Below, in pieces: positions 36,178 through 44,666 of a stretch of DNA of 56,580 nucleotides (within the stretch, counting starts at the first letter, position 1; each line of letters opens with the position of its first letter). Both the position numbers and the translations under genes were made by a program. Source of the DNA: Candidatus Latescibacterota bacterium (GTDB lineage Bacteria > Latescibacterota > UBA2968); assembly GCA_022821275.1 (NCBI GenBank), contig JAJEDY010000066.1:1-56580 (forward strand). Reading direction: 5' to 3'. The notes below the pieces were generated by a model. It was not told the origin of the DNA. It saw nothing but the letters and a program-made list of their open reading frames with translations, and did not search any database.

Positions 36178-37266
36178 ATGAAATTGACGCTTTCGATTCC
36201 GCGTTCTCGCCCGGCGCATCTGGCGAGTTTTTCCGCCCCAGAGGGATGTGAGGCACCGTTGTTGCAGTTGAAGGGTAGAGGTGAGGTACTGATTGCCGAG
36301 CGCGATCCGTCTGCGCCCGTTTATCACGTTAATCTGCCCGCGCTGGGCGGGGGTGAGGAGGCGAGTTTCGAGGTGCTGACACTGGATGGTGCAGATGCGG
36401 CTGCGGGGATTTCGTCGGATGATGCCGATGGGAAACTCAGTGTTTCTCTTTCGGGTTCGCCATTTATGACGTTTCACCATGCGACGGATTATCCCAAGCC
36501 GGTTATCAATCCGATTTTGACGCCGAATGGGATCAATATGTTGCGCGAGCCAATGGCGGCGTGGGGAGAGGGTGAACATCCCTGGCAGCGGGGTTTGACT
36601 TTGATGCAGGGGGCAATTAATGGGGTGGATTGCTGGAACGAACGGCCCAATCAACCGGGATATGGACGCACGGCACAGGATGACATTTCTGTTTCGCACA
36701 ATCCGTTGTCCCTGGTGATCGCTTCGGAAAATACGTGGTATGAGGGCGACCGCGCTTTGATGAGCGATAGTCGTTCGTATCGGTTGTACGATTCGGGGCG
36801 GGATGCCGCGGTTCTGGATATTGCGCTGACGCTTAAAGCTTCTCACGGTGCGGTGACGATTGGGGATACCAAGGAGGGTGGATTTTTGTGTATTCGCGTG
36901 AATCCGTCGATGGATGCCAATGCCGATGGGCAGATGCGAAATGCCTATGGTGCGACCGATGAGACGGGGTGCTGGTCGCTGCCGTCACACTGGATGGATT
37001 ACTACGGTCCTGTGGGCGATGAGGTGGCGGGGTTTGCCATTTTTGATCATCCGCAGAATTTCCGATATCCAACCACATGGCATGTGCGCGGTTATGGGTT
37101 GTTTGCGCCCAATTGCTGGATGTTCAAGCCCGATCACCATTTGGCCGAGGGCGCGTCTATGACGTTCCGCTGGCGCGTGATTGTTCACACAAGGGATACG
37201 GCGCAGGCCGATATTGCAAATCGCTTTTTGGATTATGTAGATGGGCCGCGTGTGGTATGGGCGTAG
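36178..37266 (+). CDS. DUF6807 (PmoA-like) protein
   Basis: 362 aa from the ATG at 36178, with GGAGGAG 9 bases upstream; the longer frame from 36100 lacks a site. It matches what I know as the PmoA-like DUF6807 family: a beta-sandwich-type protein with NPILTPNGINMLREP, HPWQRGL and GDEVAGFAIFDHPQNFRYPT. The family is common in polysaccharide-degrading bacteria, and its reaction is not established. There is no signal peptide. It lies 119 bp after the acylase-like gene, so it probably belongs to the same catabolic set. Confidence 0.8.
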   Translation: MKLTLSIPRSRPAHLASFSAPEGCEAPLLQLKGRGEVLIAERDPSAPVYHVNLPALGGGEEASFEVLTLDGADAAAGISSDDADGKLSVSLSGSPFMTFHHATDYPKPVINPILTPNGINMLREPMAAWGEGEHPWQRGLTLMQGAINGVDCWNERPNQPGYGRTAQDDISVSHNPLSLVIASENTWYEGDRALMSDSRSYRLYDSGRDAAVLDIALTLKASHGAVTIGDTKEGGFLCIRVNPSMDANADGQMRNAYGATDETGCWSLPSHWMDYYGPVGDEVAGFAIFDHPQNFRYPTTWHVRGYGLFAPNCWMFKPDHHLAEGASMTFRWRVIVHTRDTAQADIANRFLDYVDGPRVVWA

Positions 37267-37385
37267 ATTGCATAATTTGTCCTGATGGCGTAGCGGAATA
37301 ACAAAAAATTGCCTTTGGATCAAGAGGTATTTATGCTATATTTTAGGACAGTTACACACCACCAACGGTGAAAGGGAATTGGAAT

Positions 37386-37607
37386 ATGGCTGTCACAGAC
37401 CGATCACAAGATACGGATAGGCACATTGGGCGGCTTGAAGGCATCGTAGAACAAATGGTTAAAGACCAGGCCGAGTATAGACAAGATATGCGTGCCATAT
37501 CAACTCGTATAGATAATACGACAAACCGTATAGATAAGTTACTGTATTGGCAATTGGGGCTCTTGTCTGTGATTATCGGCGGTATAATCGGTATCTATTT
37601 TAAATGA
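37386..37607 (+). CDS. Small coiled-coil membrane protein, XhlA-like
   Basis: 73 aa from the ATG at 37386. The first 50 residues are charged and heptad-like (HIGRLEGIVEQMVKDQAEYRQD...STRIDNTTNRIDKLL), followed by one transmembrane helix (WQLGLLSVIIGGIIGIYF). This layout resembles hemolysin XhlA/holin-accessory proteins, but no phage genes are nearby. A terminator follows at 37641. Confidence 0.65.
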   Translation: MAVTDRSQDTDRHIGRLEGIVEQMVKDQAEYRQDMRAISTRIDNTTNRIDKLLYWQLGLLSVIIGGIIGIYFK

Positions 37608-37640
37608 TGGTAAATAATACCCCGACACAGAAATTTTTTG

Positions 37641-37668
37641 AAGCCTCGAGTTATCTCGGGGCTTTTTT
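37641..37668. terminator. Rho-independent terminator
   Basis: AAGCCTCGAG (37641-37650) pairs with CTCGGGGCTT with one G-U pair around TTAT, followed by a T run. It ends the small membrane protein gene and faces the convergent arsenate reductase gene. Confidence 0.88.
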
Positions 37669-37685
37669 AATTGGGAAAAGAAGCG

Positions 37686-38096
37686 CTAAGGGGTGTGGAG
37701 AAAGTTTGCGATTTGGTCTCGTATTTGGTCTCGTACTTTGCGAAATACGCGCATGCGTTCTTCTTCTGTGCCCCGGGCATCGGCGGGGTCTTCAAAGGGC
37801 CAATGTCGCGTGTTTTTAGGTCCTGGGAAGATCGGACAATTTTCTTGTGCGTTGTCGCAGACGGTGATGACGAGGTCAAAATCTCGATTGAGATAGAGGT
37901 CAATGCTGTCGGATGTGTGGCGAGATATATCGATGCCGATTTCACGCATGGCGCGAATGGCCAGTGGGTTGACCGTTGTAGGGCTGACGCCTGCGCTATA
38001 GGCGTCGTAGGTGCCATTGCTCAGATGGCGAAATAGCCCTTGCGCCATTTGGCTGCGGCAGGAGTTGCCCGTGCAGAGGATGAGTACGCGGTTCAT
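37686..38096 (-). CDS. arsC: Arsenate reductase, thioredoxin-coupled type
   Basis: 136 aa of the low-molecular-weight phosphatase fold: C8-TGNSC-R14-S is the CX5R loop. C80 and C87 (VCDNAQENC) are placed as the second and third redox cysteines of the thioredoxin-coupled ArsC. It should reduce arsenate to arsenite in the cytoplasm. The neighbouring upstream gene is an aquaporin, a pairing known from ars operons such as that of Sinorhizobium, where the channel releases arsenite. No ArsR repressor is seen nearby. Confidence 0.9.
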   Translation of the reverse strand: MNRVLILCTGNSCRSQMAQGLFRHLSNGTYDAYSAGVSPTTVNPLAIRAMREIGIDISRHTSDSIDLYLNRDFDLVITVCDNAQENCPIFPGPKNTRHWPFEDPADARGTEEERMRVFRKVRDQIRDQIANFLHTP

Positions 38097-38099
38097 AGA

Positions 38100-38181
38100 A
38101 TTAGGAATTAGGAATTAAAAATTAAGAATTACAAGTAACTGAGCCTTTTCTTTGTGTTCATCTGTGTTCATCTGTGGTTGC
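38100..38181. repeat. Short AT repeats and a copy of the dispersed CAGATGAACA repeat
   Basis: Tandem ATTAGGAATTAGGAATTAAAAATTAAGAATTA-like words (38100-38130) are followed by TGTGTTCATCTGTGTTCATCTGTGGTTG (38153-38180). The latter is the reverse complement of the repeat at 42994-43026 and also occurs at 47809-47837. Confidence 0.8.
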
Positions 38182-38185
38182 ATTT

Positions 38186-38899
38186 TTAACAACAACCTTT
38201 GACGTCGGTGCCGGGGTCGGAGTGACAGCGGATAAATTCGTAAAAGAACGCGCCTGCGGTTGCACCGAGAATGGGACCGAATACGTAGGCGGGAAAATGG
38301 GTCCAATCGCCAGAGGCCAGAGCGGGTCCAAGGCTGCGCGCTGGATTCATGGAGGCGCCGCATAGCGGACCGGCAAACATGGCTTCAAACCAGATGGTGC
38401 CGCCAATGGCAAGGCCGGCTGCCTGACCCGTGGCGCGGTAGTCCGTGGCAACGGCCATGATGACGAGCATTAAGAAGAAGGTGAGCAAAAATTCCCAGAT
38501 AAAAGCTGTGGCAAATAGGTTATCCATCGGTTGTGTAACACCCAGGTTGAGGGTCTGCTGTGGGTGTTTTGTTTTTAAGATGGGAGTGAGAGACCAGAGG
38601 TGAATGCCGCTGGCGGCGATGGCTCCGAGGCATTGCGCTGCGATGTAGGGCAGGATTTCGCGTTTGGGAAAGTGGCGGGTGAAGGCAAAGGCGGTGGTGA
38701 CGGCGGGGTTGAAGTGCGCGCCCGATATGTGTCCGGTGGCATAGACCATTGTCATGACGATGAGGCCAAAGGATGTTGCAATGCCCACGTGGGTGATGGC
38801 ACCTTCGGAGAGCTGGTTGATGGCAATGGCTCCGCATCCGCCAAAGACGATGGCAAATGCGCCGATGAATTCGGCACTGCATTTTTTGAGGAGGTTCAT
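38186..38899 (-). CDS. Aquaporin/MIP channel, possibly for arsenite efflux
   Basis: About 237 aa from the ATG at 38899; another ATG lies 9 bases further upstream at 38908. Six hydrophobic segments and both NPA boxes are present (HFNPAVTTA; SMNPARSLGP). The tail ends in two cysteines (VKGCC). The start overlaps the stop of the TPR gene as ATGA, so translation is coupled. Being next to ArsC suggests that it carries arsenite out after arsenate reduction, as AqpS does; water or glycerol transport is the alternative. Confidence 0.88.
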   Translation of the reverse strand: MNLLKKCSAEFIGAFAIVFGGCGAIAINQLSEGAITHVGIATSFGLIVMTMVYATGHISGAHFNPAVTTAFAFTRHFPKREILPYIAAQCLGAIAASGIHLWSLTPILKTKHPQQTLNLGVTQPMDNLFATAFIWEFLLTFFLMLVIMAVATDYRATGQAAGLAIGGTIWFEAMFAGPLCGASMNPARSLGPALASGDWTHFPAYVFGPILGATAGAFFYEFIRCHSDPGTDVKGCC

Positions 38900-40491
38900 G
38901 GTGTCCATTTCTGGATGTCGGCGAGGAATTTTTCGGCATCGGGATGCTCGGGTTGCAGGCGTAGCGCGGTTTGCAGTTGCTGGGCGGCGAGTTCGAAGCG
39001 CTGGTGCTCGGCATGGAGATAGCCCAGATGTATATGTGAGGGTACGTGGATAGGGCTGATGGCAATTGCGCGCATATATCCGTCAATTGCACGTTCGTTT
39101 TCTCCTTTTTGGCGGGCGATTTCGGCCATTTGGAAATACGGACGGTGGTCGTCTGAGGTGAGTTCAGCGTATTTTTGAAAGGCTTCATAAGCGCTGTCTG
39201 TCTGCGCGTTTGCGAGATAGCTCAGGCCGAGGTGATAGCGCGGAATGACGTAATTGGGTTCGACTTCGATGGCTTTTGTAAAGGCTTTGATCGCCGCGTC
39301 ATAGTGCTCGATCAGGTGGCGTATGGTGCCGAGGCGAAAATGGACGCGGGTGAATTGGGTGTTGTGTATTGCTGCTTTTTGGAGGTGGTCAATGGCTTGT
39401 TCATGATTTCCTTTGCGGTGTGCAATCAGGCCGAGTTTGTAATGCGCATCGGCGAGTGTGGAATCGCGTTGTAGGGCTTGATGGTAGTATTTTGTGGCTT
39501 CGTCGATGCGGTCGAGTTCGTTGTAGGCATTGGCCAATTCATAACAGGCAATGGGATCATTGGGATTGGCCTGGATGGCCTGGCGCAGTTGGGCGGTGAT
39601 TGTTTCAAAGGTTTGGGCGTATTGATTGAAGAACATGCCGGACAGGGCTGCTTGAATATCGGGGTTTATGGGCGACTGCTGGAGGGCCTGTTCGAGTTCG
39701 CCCATGGCTTCTTCTGCGTGTCCGCGCTTTTTGAGGACCAAGGCAAGGCGATAGCGCGCGGCAATGTGTTCAAAGTCGATTTTGAGGGCGTTGCGATAGG
39801 CTTTTTCCGCTTCTGCTATTTTGTCGCTCATTTCGTAGATGCGCCCGAGATAATAGTGGGGCATTGCGCTTTTGGAATCGCGCTGGATGGCGCGTTTTAG
39901 ACCGCCTTCGGCTTGTGTAAGCAGAGCGTCGTCAGTCGGAGATTGTCGCAGTGCCCGATACAGTGCTACCATGCTTTCAGTTGCGATGTGGAGCGCTTCT
40001 GCATCGTGAAACATGGGCATTTGCAGGCGGGTTTTTTCATGGGATGTCAGGGTCACGTTCAACAGGTCTGGAATGGCGTAGAGCACGGGCAAGATGGCGT
40101 CGAGCGGTGCAGAGACGGATGCCTGCCCCGTAAAGGTTTCGATGACTTCGCCCGTGGTTGTCTGAAGCATGTCGGTTTCGATCTGGATGCGCGACCCCAC
40201 AATGTGATAACGCCCGCTTAAAATCATGTGGATGTCCAATTTTTTTGCGAGATCAGAGGAGCTTACTGGCGTATCTCCGAGTTTGTGGCGCAGATATTCT
40301 TCGTCAACGGCATGTATTTTTGGCACATGGTAATAGGCGTTGATATATCCTTCGACAATGGCTGCGGAGAGCCAATTCCACTGCGGATCGCCCAGTGTAT
40401 TTTCATGGGGCAATACGGCGATGTGCCATTGGGCCTGGACGGGCGCGTGGAGCAAGGTGATGAGGATGCCGAGTTTGAGGAGTTTTTTCAT
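38896..40491 (-). CDS. Exported TPR protein with FlgO-like N-terminal domain
   Basis: 531 aa with a signal peptide (about 1-20, ending VQAQ). Residues about 20-150 resemble the FlgO/GNA1162-type domain (IAVLPHENTLGDPQWNWL...DIHMILSGRY), and then about nine TPR units follow (for example PHYYLGRIYEMSDKIAEAEKAY). It is likely periplasmic and mediates protein contacts. It starts 2 bp after the redoxin/cytochrome gene and overlaps the aquaporin gene, so the genes form one minus-strand operon. Confidence 0.82.
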   Translation of the reverse strand: MKKLLKLGILITLLHAPVQAQWHIAVLPHENTLGDPQWNWLSAAIVEGYINAYYHVPKIHAVDEEYLRHKLGDTPVSSSDLAKKLDIHMILSGRYHIVGSRIQIETDMLQTTTGEVIETFTGQASVSAPLDAILPVLYAIPDLLNVTLTSHEKTRLQMPMFHDAEALHIATESMVALYRALRQSPTDDALLTQAEGGLKRAIQRDSKSAMPHYYLGRIYEMSDKIAEAEKAYRNALKIDFEHIAARYRLALVLKKRGHAEEAMGELEQALQQSPINPDIQAALSGMFFNQYAQTFETITAQLRQAIQANPNDPIACYELANAYNELDRIDEATKYYHQALQRDSTLADAHYKLGLIAHRKGNHEQAIDHLQKAAIHNTQFTRVHFRLGTIRHLIEHYDAAIKAFTKAIEVEPNYVIPRYHLGLSYLANAQTDSAYEAFQKYAELTSDDHRPYFQMAEIARQKGENERAIDGYMRAIAISPIHVPSHIHLGYLHAEHQRFELAAQQLQTALRLQPEHPDAEKFLADIQKWTP

Positions 40492-40492
40492 G

Positions 40493-42280
40493 TCATTTTA
40501 CATCCGTCGTTAAGTTTTCATCATCGTGTGTGACATAGAGAAATGCGGTACACATTTCATCGGTTGATTTTTCGCCCCATCGCACCAGTTTGGGTGGATT
40601 GTTGGGGTTTCGGGGATTGTCGGCAGAGTTGTCGTAAAAAGCTTCGAGGGCGATGCGAGTGCCGCGCGGGAGTGCGATGGGCGTTTTGTACACGTAGGTT
40701 TCTTGCCAGTTAAAGTCCCAGGGTTTGACCCATATTAAGGGTTTTTGGGTGCCGTCGGGATAGGTTGCGGTTATTTTTATTTCTGTGCCGAGCAAGTGCA
40801 TGTGGGGCAAGATGCCGAGGAGGTGCTGGTCGCGGGTTATGGTGATTGTGCCGGTTACTCTGTGTCGTTTGATGTTGGGGGGTATAAAGAGCAAGCGGCT
40901 GTTGATGACTTCTTCACGGAGTTGTTTTTGTACGGGTTTTTTGGCAAAGTAGATTCCAAGGCGAGAGAGGTCTTTTACGGCGCGGCCAATTTTGTGATAG
41001 TGGATCTGGAGGATGATGTCGCTGTTGGGCGGTAAATCGCGGCCTATGCCGTCTGGGAGGACAAAGGGGGTATTGCCCGGTGCCCAACCGCCCAGAGATT
41101 CGTAAATGGGTACGCCAATGCCGCCAAAGCAGGGGTATCCAGGCGCGGGTGCATTTTCTTGTTGCAGGCGCGCTTTGCCAGAGATGTCGATGTACACGCT
41201 GACGTGGTGGACGACTTCGCGTTCTCCGGGTATTACTTCAATGGCCGATACGTAGTTGCCCGTGTCCCGTTTTGTGGGCAAGACAAAGCAGCGGTATTCG
41301 TCACGGCCCACGGCTTCGAGTGGATAGGGTGCTTCGGGTTCGAGGATCAGGTCGGGCGTGCCCAGGGTCCAGCTTTTGGAAAATGCGAGAGGTTCGGGTT
41401 TATCGGAGGGATTGCCCTCTGGCATGCCGCCTTTGACCCATTGCGCGAAGGTGTGGATTTCGGTGTCTGTGAGTCTGCGGGAATTTTTGAAGTTGCCGTA
41501 TTCGGGGCGCGCTTTCCAGGGGGGCATGATGCGGGCTTCGATGGAGTCGCGCATCTGATAGGCCCAGGCGAGTACTTCTGTGTAGTCGAAAAAGGGTACG
41601 CGCCCGATGCCGCCGGGACGATGACAGTTCTGGCAGCGGTTTTGGAGCAGGGGCAAGATATCGCGATAGAATGTTGGGGTCGAAGTGCCCGTTGCGGTTG
41701 TTGGGCGAGGCATGCGTCTGATTTCACAGCCGAAGCTGGGCAGGTTGGTGTTGGCGATTTCGCGGTTGGCGAGGAGTGCATTAAGAGCATCCCACAAACC
41801 GCGCGAAGTGGTGTCTTCTGGCACGCCCCAACCGTTGTCGATTTCGCCTTTGTAGCGCAGACGGCGCTGGGCGTCAAAGAGAAAGGCATGGGGGGTGTGT
41901 GTTGCGCCGAGATGATCGGCGAGCTTGTTGTGCGGGTCGCGCAGTACTGTGAAGGGTACGGGGTTTTGGGCGTAGTGTTTTTTGATGTCTTTGTCCGTTT
42001 CGTTAAAATTGGCGTTTACAGATATCAAGTGTACACCTTTGGGGGCATACTGATGGTGAATTTGTGCGCGGTGTATGTCGTATTTTAGCGAGGCGGGACA
42101 GACGACGGAACTGAAGATGATGACGAGTGCGCGGTCCTGGGATAAATCACTGAGGGTAACGGACGAGCCGTTGAGGTCGGCAAGGGTAAAATCATTGAGG
42201 GTGCCGCCGATTTGGAGGGGGGCTGCCCAGGGGCGAAGCGGTAGGGCGAGAAAGAGCGCTATGACGAGGAGATGTTTCAT
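40493..42280 (-). CDS. Redoxin/cytochrome c/copper-monooxygenase-like protein
   Basis: About 595 aa from the ATG at 42280, giving a signal peptide (MKHLLVIALFLALPLRPWA). An AhpC/TSA-type redoxin domain (about 25-170; FSSVVCPAS with a single peroxidatic-like Cys) is followed by one heme motif, CQNCH. A C-terminal part (about 320-590) has HH (VVHHVSVYID), HYH and HMHLLG motifs like copper type II ascorbate-dependent monooxygenases. This composite occurs in several environmental phyla, and the reaction is not known to me. It is probably periplasmic and metal-dependent. The frame begins just after the stop of the preceding gene, implying coupling. Confidence 0.82.
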   Translation of the reverse strand: MKHLLVIALFLALPLRPWAAPLQIGGTLNDFTLADLNGSSVTLSDLSQDRALVIIFSSVVCPASLKYDIHRAQIHHQYAPKGVHLISVNANFNETDKDIKKHYAQNPVPFTVLRDPHNKLADHLGATHTPHAFLFDAQRRLRYKGEIDNGWGVPEDTTSRGLWDALNALLANREIANTNLPSFGCEIRRMPRPTTATGTSTPTFYRDILPLLQNRCQNCHRPGGIGRVPFFDYTEVLAWAYQMRDSIEARIMPPWKARPEYGNFKNSRRLTDTEIHTFAQWVKGGMPEGNPSDKPEPLAFSKSWTLGTPDLILEPEAPYPLEAVGRDEYRCFVLPTKRDTGNYVSAIEVIPGEREVVHHVSVYIDISGKARLQQENAPAPGYPCFGGIGVPIYESLGGWAPGNTPFVLPDGIGRDLPPNSDIILQIHYHKIGRAVKDLSRLGIYFAKKPVQKQLREEVINSRLLFIPPNIKRHRVTGTITITRDQHLLGILPHMHLLGTEIKITATYPDGTQKPLIWVKPWDFNWQETYVYKTPIALPRGTRIALEAFYDNSADNPRNPNNPPKLVRWGEKSTDEMCTAFLYVTHDDENLTTDVK

Positions 42281-42285
42281 TGTGG

Positions 42286-42987
42286 TCAAGTATTGCGTTT
42301 GCGCAAGTAGTCGATGAGGAAGATGAGTGTGACTATCCCAAAAAATCCGGCGATGGATAGGGCGATGTAGTGACTTTCGTGTGGGAGTCGCCAGTATTGT
42401 ATTATAAGAAATATAAGGGTGGGGACAAAGAAGATGAGCGCACCCAACAATGCATATACCGATTGTGTGGCGGATTCTATTTGAGGCGTATCGCGAGTTG
42501 TGGGCTTTTGTGTTGGCTGAATGGTCGGAGGGGTTGCTTCTGGTGGTTTGACGTGGGCGAGCATTTCTATGACGCTTTTGCGATAGCTGCTATCGGCAGC
42601 GGCATATACGGTCCAAAAGGCGGAGATTTCTTCGGCGCCCGTGCGGGTAAATTTCTTTTCGAGTTCGCGTTTGCGCTCAAGAGAAAGTTCGACGGGTGAT
42701 TTTTTTTCGTGTTTTCGAAGGTCGTCGAGAATATGTGTGAGGCTGGCGTCGTACCCGTGAATCCAGGGATAGGTGGCGTGTTGGAGCAATTTTTCATCGG
42801 GGTTTATGTCGCCAAATTCACGCAGATATGCGTCGATGAGTTTTTTTCGCCCGATTTTAGACCCTGCGCCGGGAAAGTGTTTTGTCCGCAGGTTGCTGTC
42901 GCGTTGAAAGGGCAAATAGAGATGGTTGTGGTCCGCTATTTCGAGGATGCGTTTGAACGGGTTGAGGAGTGTTTTGCGGAGGGACAT
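42286..42987 (-). CDS. Small membrane protein of unknown function
   Basis: About 233 aa from the ATG at 42987. The longer frame to 43020 starts inside the dispersed repeat and is unlikely. The soluble N-terminal region is charged (IGRKKLIDAYLREFGDINPDEKLLQ). A Pro/Thr-rich linker (PPEATPPTIQPTQKPTT) leads to two C-terminal transmembrane helices (YALLGALIFFVPTLIFLII; ALSIAGFFGIVTLIFLI). No family is recognised. It is the first gene of the minus-strand operon that ends with the aquaporin. Confidence 0.65.
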   Translation of the reverse strand: MSLRKTLLNPFKRILEIADHNHLYLPFQRDSNLRTKHFPGAGSKIGRKKLIDAYLREFGDINPDEKLLQHATYPWIHGYDASLTHILDDLRKHEKKSPVELSLERKRELEKKFTRTGAEEISAFWTVYAAADSSYRKSVIEMLAHVKPPEATPPTIQPTQKPTTRDTPQIESATQSVYALLGALIFFVPTLIFLIIQYWRLPHESHYIALSIAGFFGIVTLIFLIDYLRKRNT

Positions 42988-42993
42988 AAAAAG

Positions 42994-43026
42994 CAACCAC
43001 AGATGAACACAGATGAACACAGATGG
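42994..43026. repeat. Dispersed CAACCACAGATGAACACAGATG repeat
   Basis: A tandem-like copy of the repeat also found at 38153-38180 and 47809-47837, with a degenerate relative at 27469-27497. Such GATGAACACA repeats lie between genes in several environmental phyla and often generate false short ORFs. Confidence 0.8.
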
Positions 43027-43050
43027 CCATAGTTATGCGGCCAAATAAGT

Positions 43051-43131
43051 CGTGCAGGATAAAAAGAAGGGGGCTGGAGACTGGGAGTTGGTGAGTCAGG
43101 TGCTAATCCCGTCTATCTTTTATCCTGCACG
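43051..43131. repeat. 81-bp element bounded by 14-bp perfect inverted repeats
   Basis: CGTGCAGGATAAAA (43051-43064) and TTTTATCCTGCACG (43118-43131) are exact reverse complements, 53 bp apart. The element lies just past the stop of the selenoprotein gene (43141). It could act as a terminator or be a small mobile repeat; no clear target duplication is visible. Confidence 0.85.
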
Positions 43132-43140
43132 CATTGATCA

Positions 43141-44448
43141 TCAATTGAGTGTTTTGCCAAAGTTTGAGACAAATATGAGGAAGTCGGAAAAGTCAACAGT
43201 GCCCGATCCGTCGAGGTCGAAGGTTGTATTGGCTGTGCCAAAGGCACCTACGAACAGGAGGAAGTCCTGAAAGTCAATGGTGCGCGAACCATCGAAATCG
43301 GTGCGTGGATCAGCGGGGATGAAGATGACTGAACCGGTGATGGTCAGGCTGATTGAGGCTTTTTCCGGGTCGTTTGAGGTTACGTTGATGGTGCCGGTAA
43401 TTGGACCTTCGGCTTGCGGATTGAGAGTTATGGTGATGTCCTGAGATTGGCCGGGTGGCACTGTTAATTGGGTTTCTGAAAGTTCAATGCCCGCGATGTT
43501 GGATTGGATGTCTGTAATGGTGAGCGGACCTGCACCAGTATTTGTGATGGTGAATGTTGTGGTGACTTCCTGGCCCACTTCGATTTCACCGAGGCTCAAG
43601 TTTTCCTGTACCAGTGAAATGATCGGGAGTTGGGGCGCTTCGATGGTGAGGTCAGCAAAAGGAATTTCCAGGGTGCCCAGACTTTGTTCGCCGTGTTGGA
43701 GGGTGATTTTACCCGAAAATGTGCCGGCCTGCGTCGGTGTCAGGATGATTTGTACGGTTTTGCTTTCGCCGGGCGCTATGGTCAGTGTGGATGGCTCCAT
43801 TGTGACGCCTTCGGGAGCCGAGTATCCGGTGATTTCGAGGGGCCCTGCACCGGTGTTTTCGATTTTAAATTCTACGGTTTTGGATTGCCCCACTTCGAGG
43901 GTTCTGCCAAAGTAGAGCTCGGATGGGAAGAGGGAAATAACGGGCGTTTTGTTGAGTAGTGCATCGACTTGCGCGTTGATCAGGTCATGAGAGCCGGTAG
44001 CGATTGCAGTGGTTCTGAGGCGCAAGATGCCTCCCTGGTCAATGACGAGGATGTCTTCGTTGCGGGTGCCGAGGGTTCTGGAGACGCCAGATGCATTGGT
44101 GAGCAGTGGCGTCGTTACTCTGGCTTGTGTCAGATAGGATGTTGCCTGTGCGCGGTTGCCGTCATATCTGTCGAGTGTGAGGATCTGTACGCCGGTTTTG
44201 TCTTTGTTGCGTTGGTGAACATTGCTTTCAAAGGCGGGACCCGCCCCTATGCAAGTCCCTCAGTTGTAGCCTACAAAAAAGAGGACGGAGACGGTATTAG
44301 TCGAATGATTGACACCATAAGACCTGCCATCGGTGGCCTGAAGCTGAAATTCATTTATTTTTTCTCCAATGTTGGGCTGGGCAAAAGCGGTTGTGCATAA
44401 GCACAAAAATAGGGCGATAGAGAAAATACGCATTTGCAGGTGTTTCAT
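43141..44448 (-). CDS. Exported thioredoxin-like selenoprotein with ASH and dockerin-like domains
   Basis: Read from the ATG at 44448 (GGAGGA upstream), the frame meets TGA at 44262-44260 and then stays open to 43141: 435 aa with a U at 63. The context VLFFVGYN-U63-GT-C66 is a thioredoxin-type CxxC with U for the first Cys. Sequence on both sides belongs to one redoxin fold (INEFQLQATDGRSYGV before; GVQILTLDRYDGN after). Two ASH/HYDIN-like beta-sandwich domains follow (FKIENTGAGPLEITG; FTITNTGAGPLTITD), then a tail with two EF-hand/dockerin-like units (DFDGSRTIDFQDFLLF; DLDGSGTVDFSDFLIF). The signal peptide is about residues 6-23. It looks like a secreted oxidoreductase; only Sec insertion gives a whole protein. 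Confidence 0.85.
44233..44262 (-). promoter_or_regulatory. UGA codon with bacterial SECIS-like hairpin
   Basis: Downstream of the UGA (44262-44260) the mRNA can fold GGCGG-GUC-CCGCC (44245-44233): a 5-bp stem and a 3-base loop whose first base is G, 19 bases after the UGA. This meets the published bacterial SECIS rules as I know them (stem of 4 bp or more, G among the first two loop bases, 16-37 bases from UGA). Confidence 0.65.
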
Positions 44449-44468
44449 GGTGTTCCTCCATAATGTAG

Positions 44469-44488
44469 GGGCGAGGCATGCCTCGCCC
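44469..44488. repeat. 20-bp perfect palindrome, REP-like
   Basis: GGGCGAGGCATGCCTCGCCC is fully self-complementary and sits 21 bp upstream of the selenoprotein start. Similar GGGGCGAGGCATGCCTCGCC words are common intergenic repeats in environmental genomes. It may be a REP-type element rather than an operator. Confidence 0.8.
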
Positions 44489-44666
44489 GTTTTAAATACA
44501 AGAAGGGTAGGGTAGGGTCGTCTCACCTTTCACCTCTTACCTTTTATCGCTGTAATATACTAAATCGCATGCAAAATGTCACGGGGTTTGCGCTTGATTT
44601 TAGGGGTTGGTTTATCTACATTGTCTTTACGTTTCGGGTGTTTTGAGGTTCCCATTTTTTTCTTTT

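Noticed and set aside
43141-44526. Two separate minus-strand genes (44260-44526 and 43141-44025)
   Set aside because: They are in the same frame, separated only by a TGA and open codons that continue the redoxin fold. One Sec-containing gene explains them better than two fragments or a nonsense mutation.
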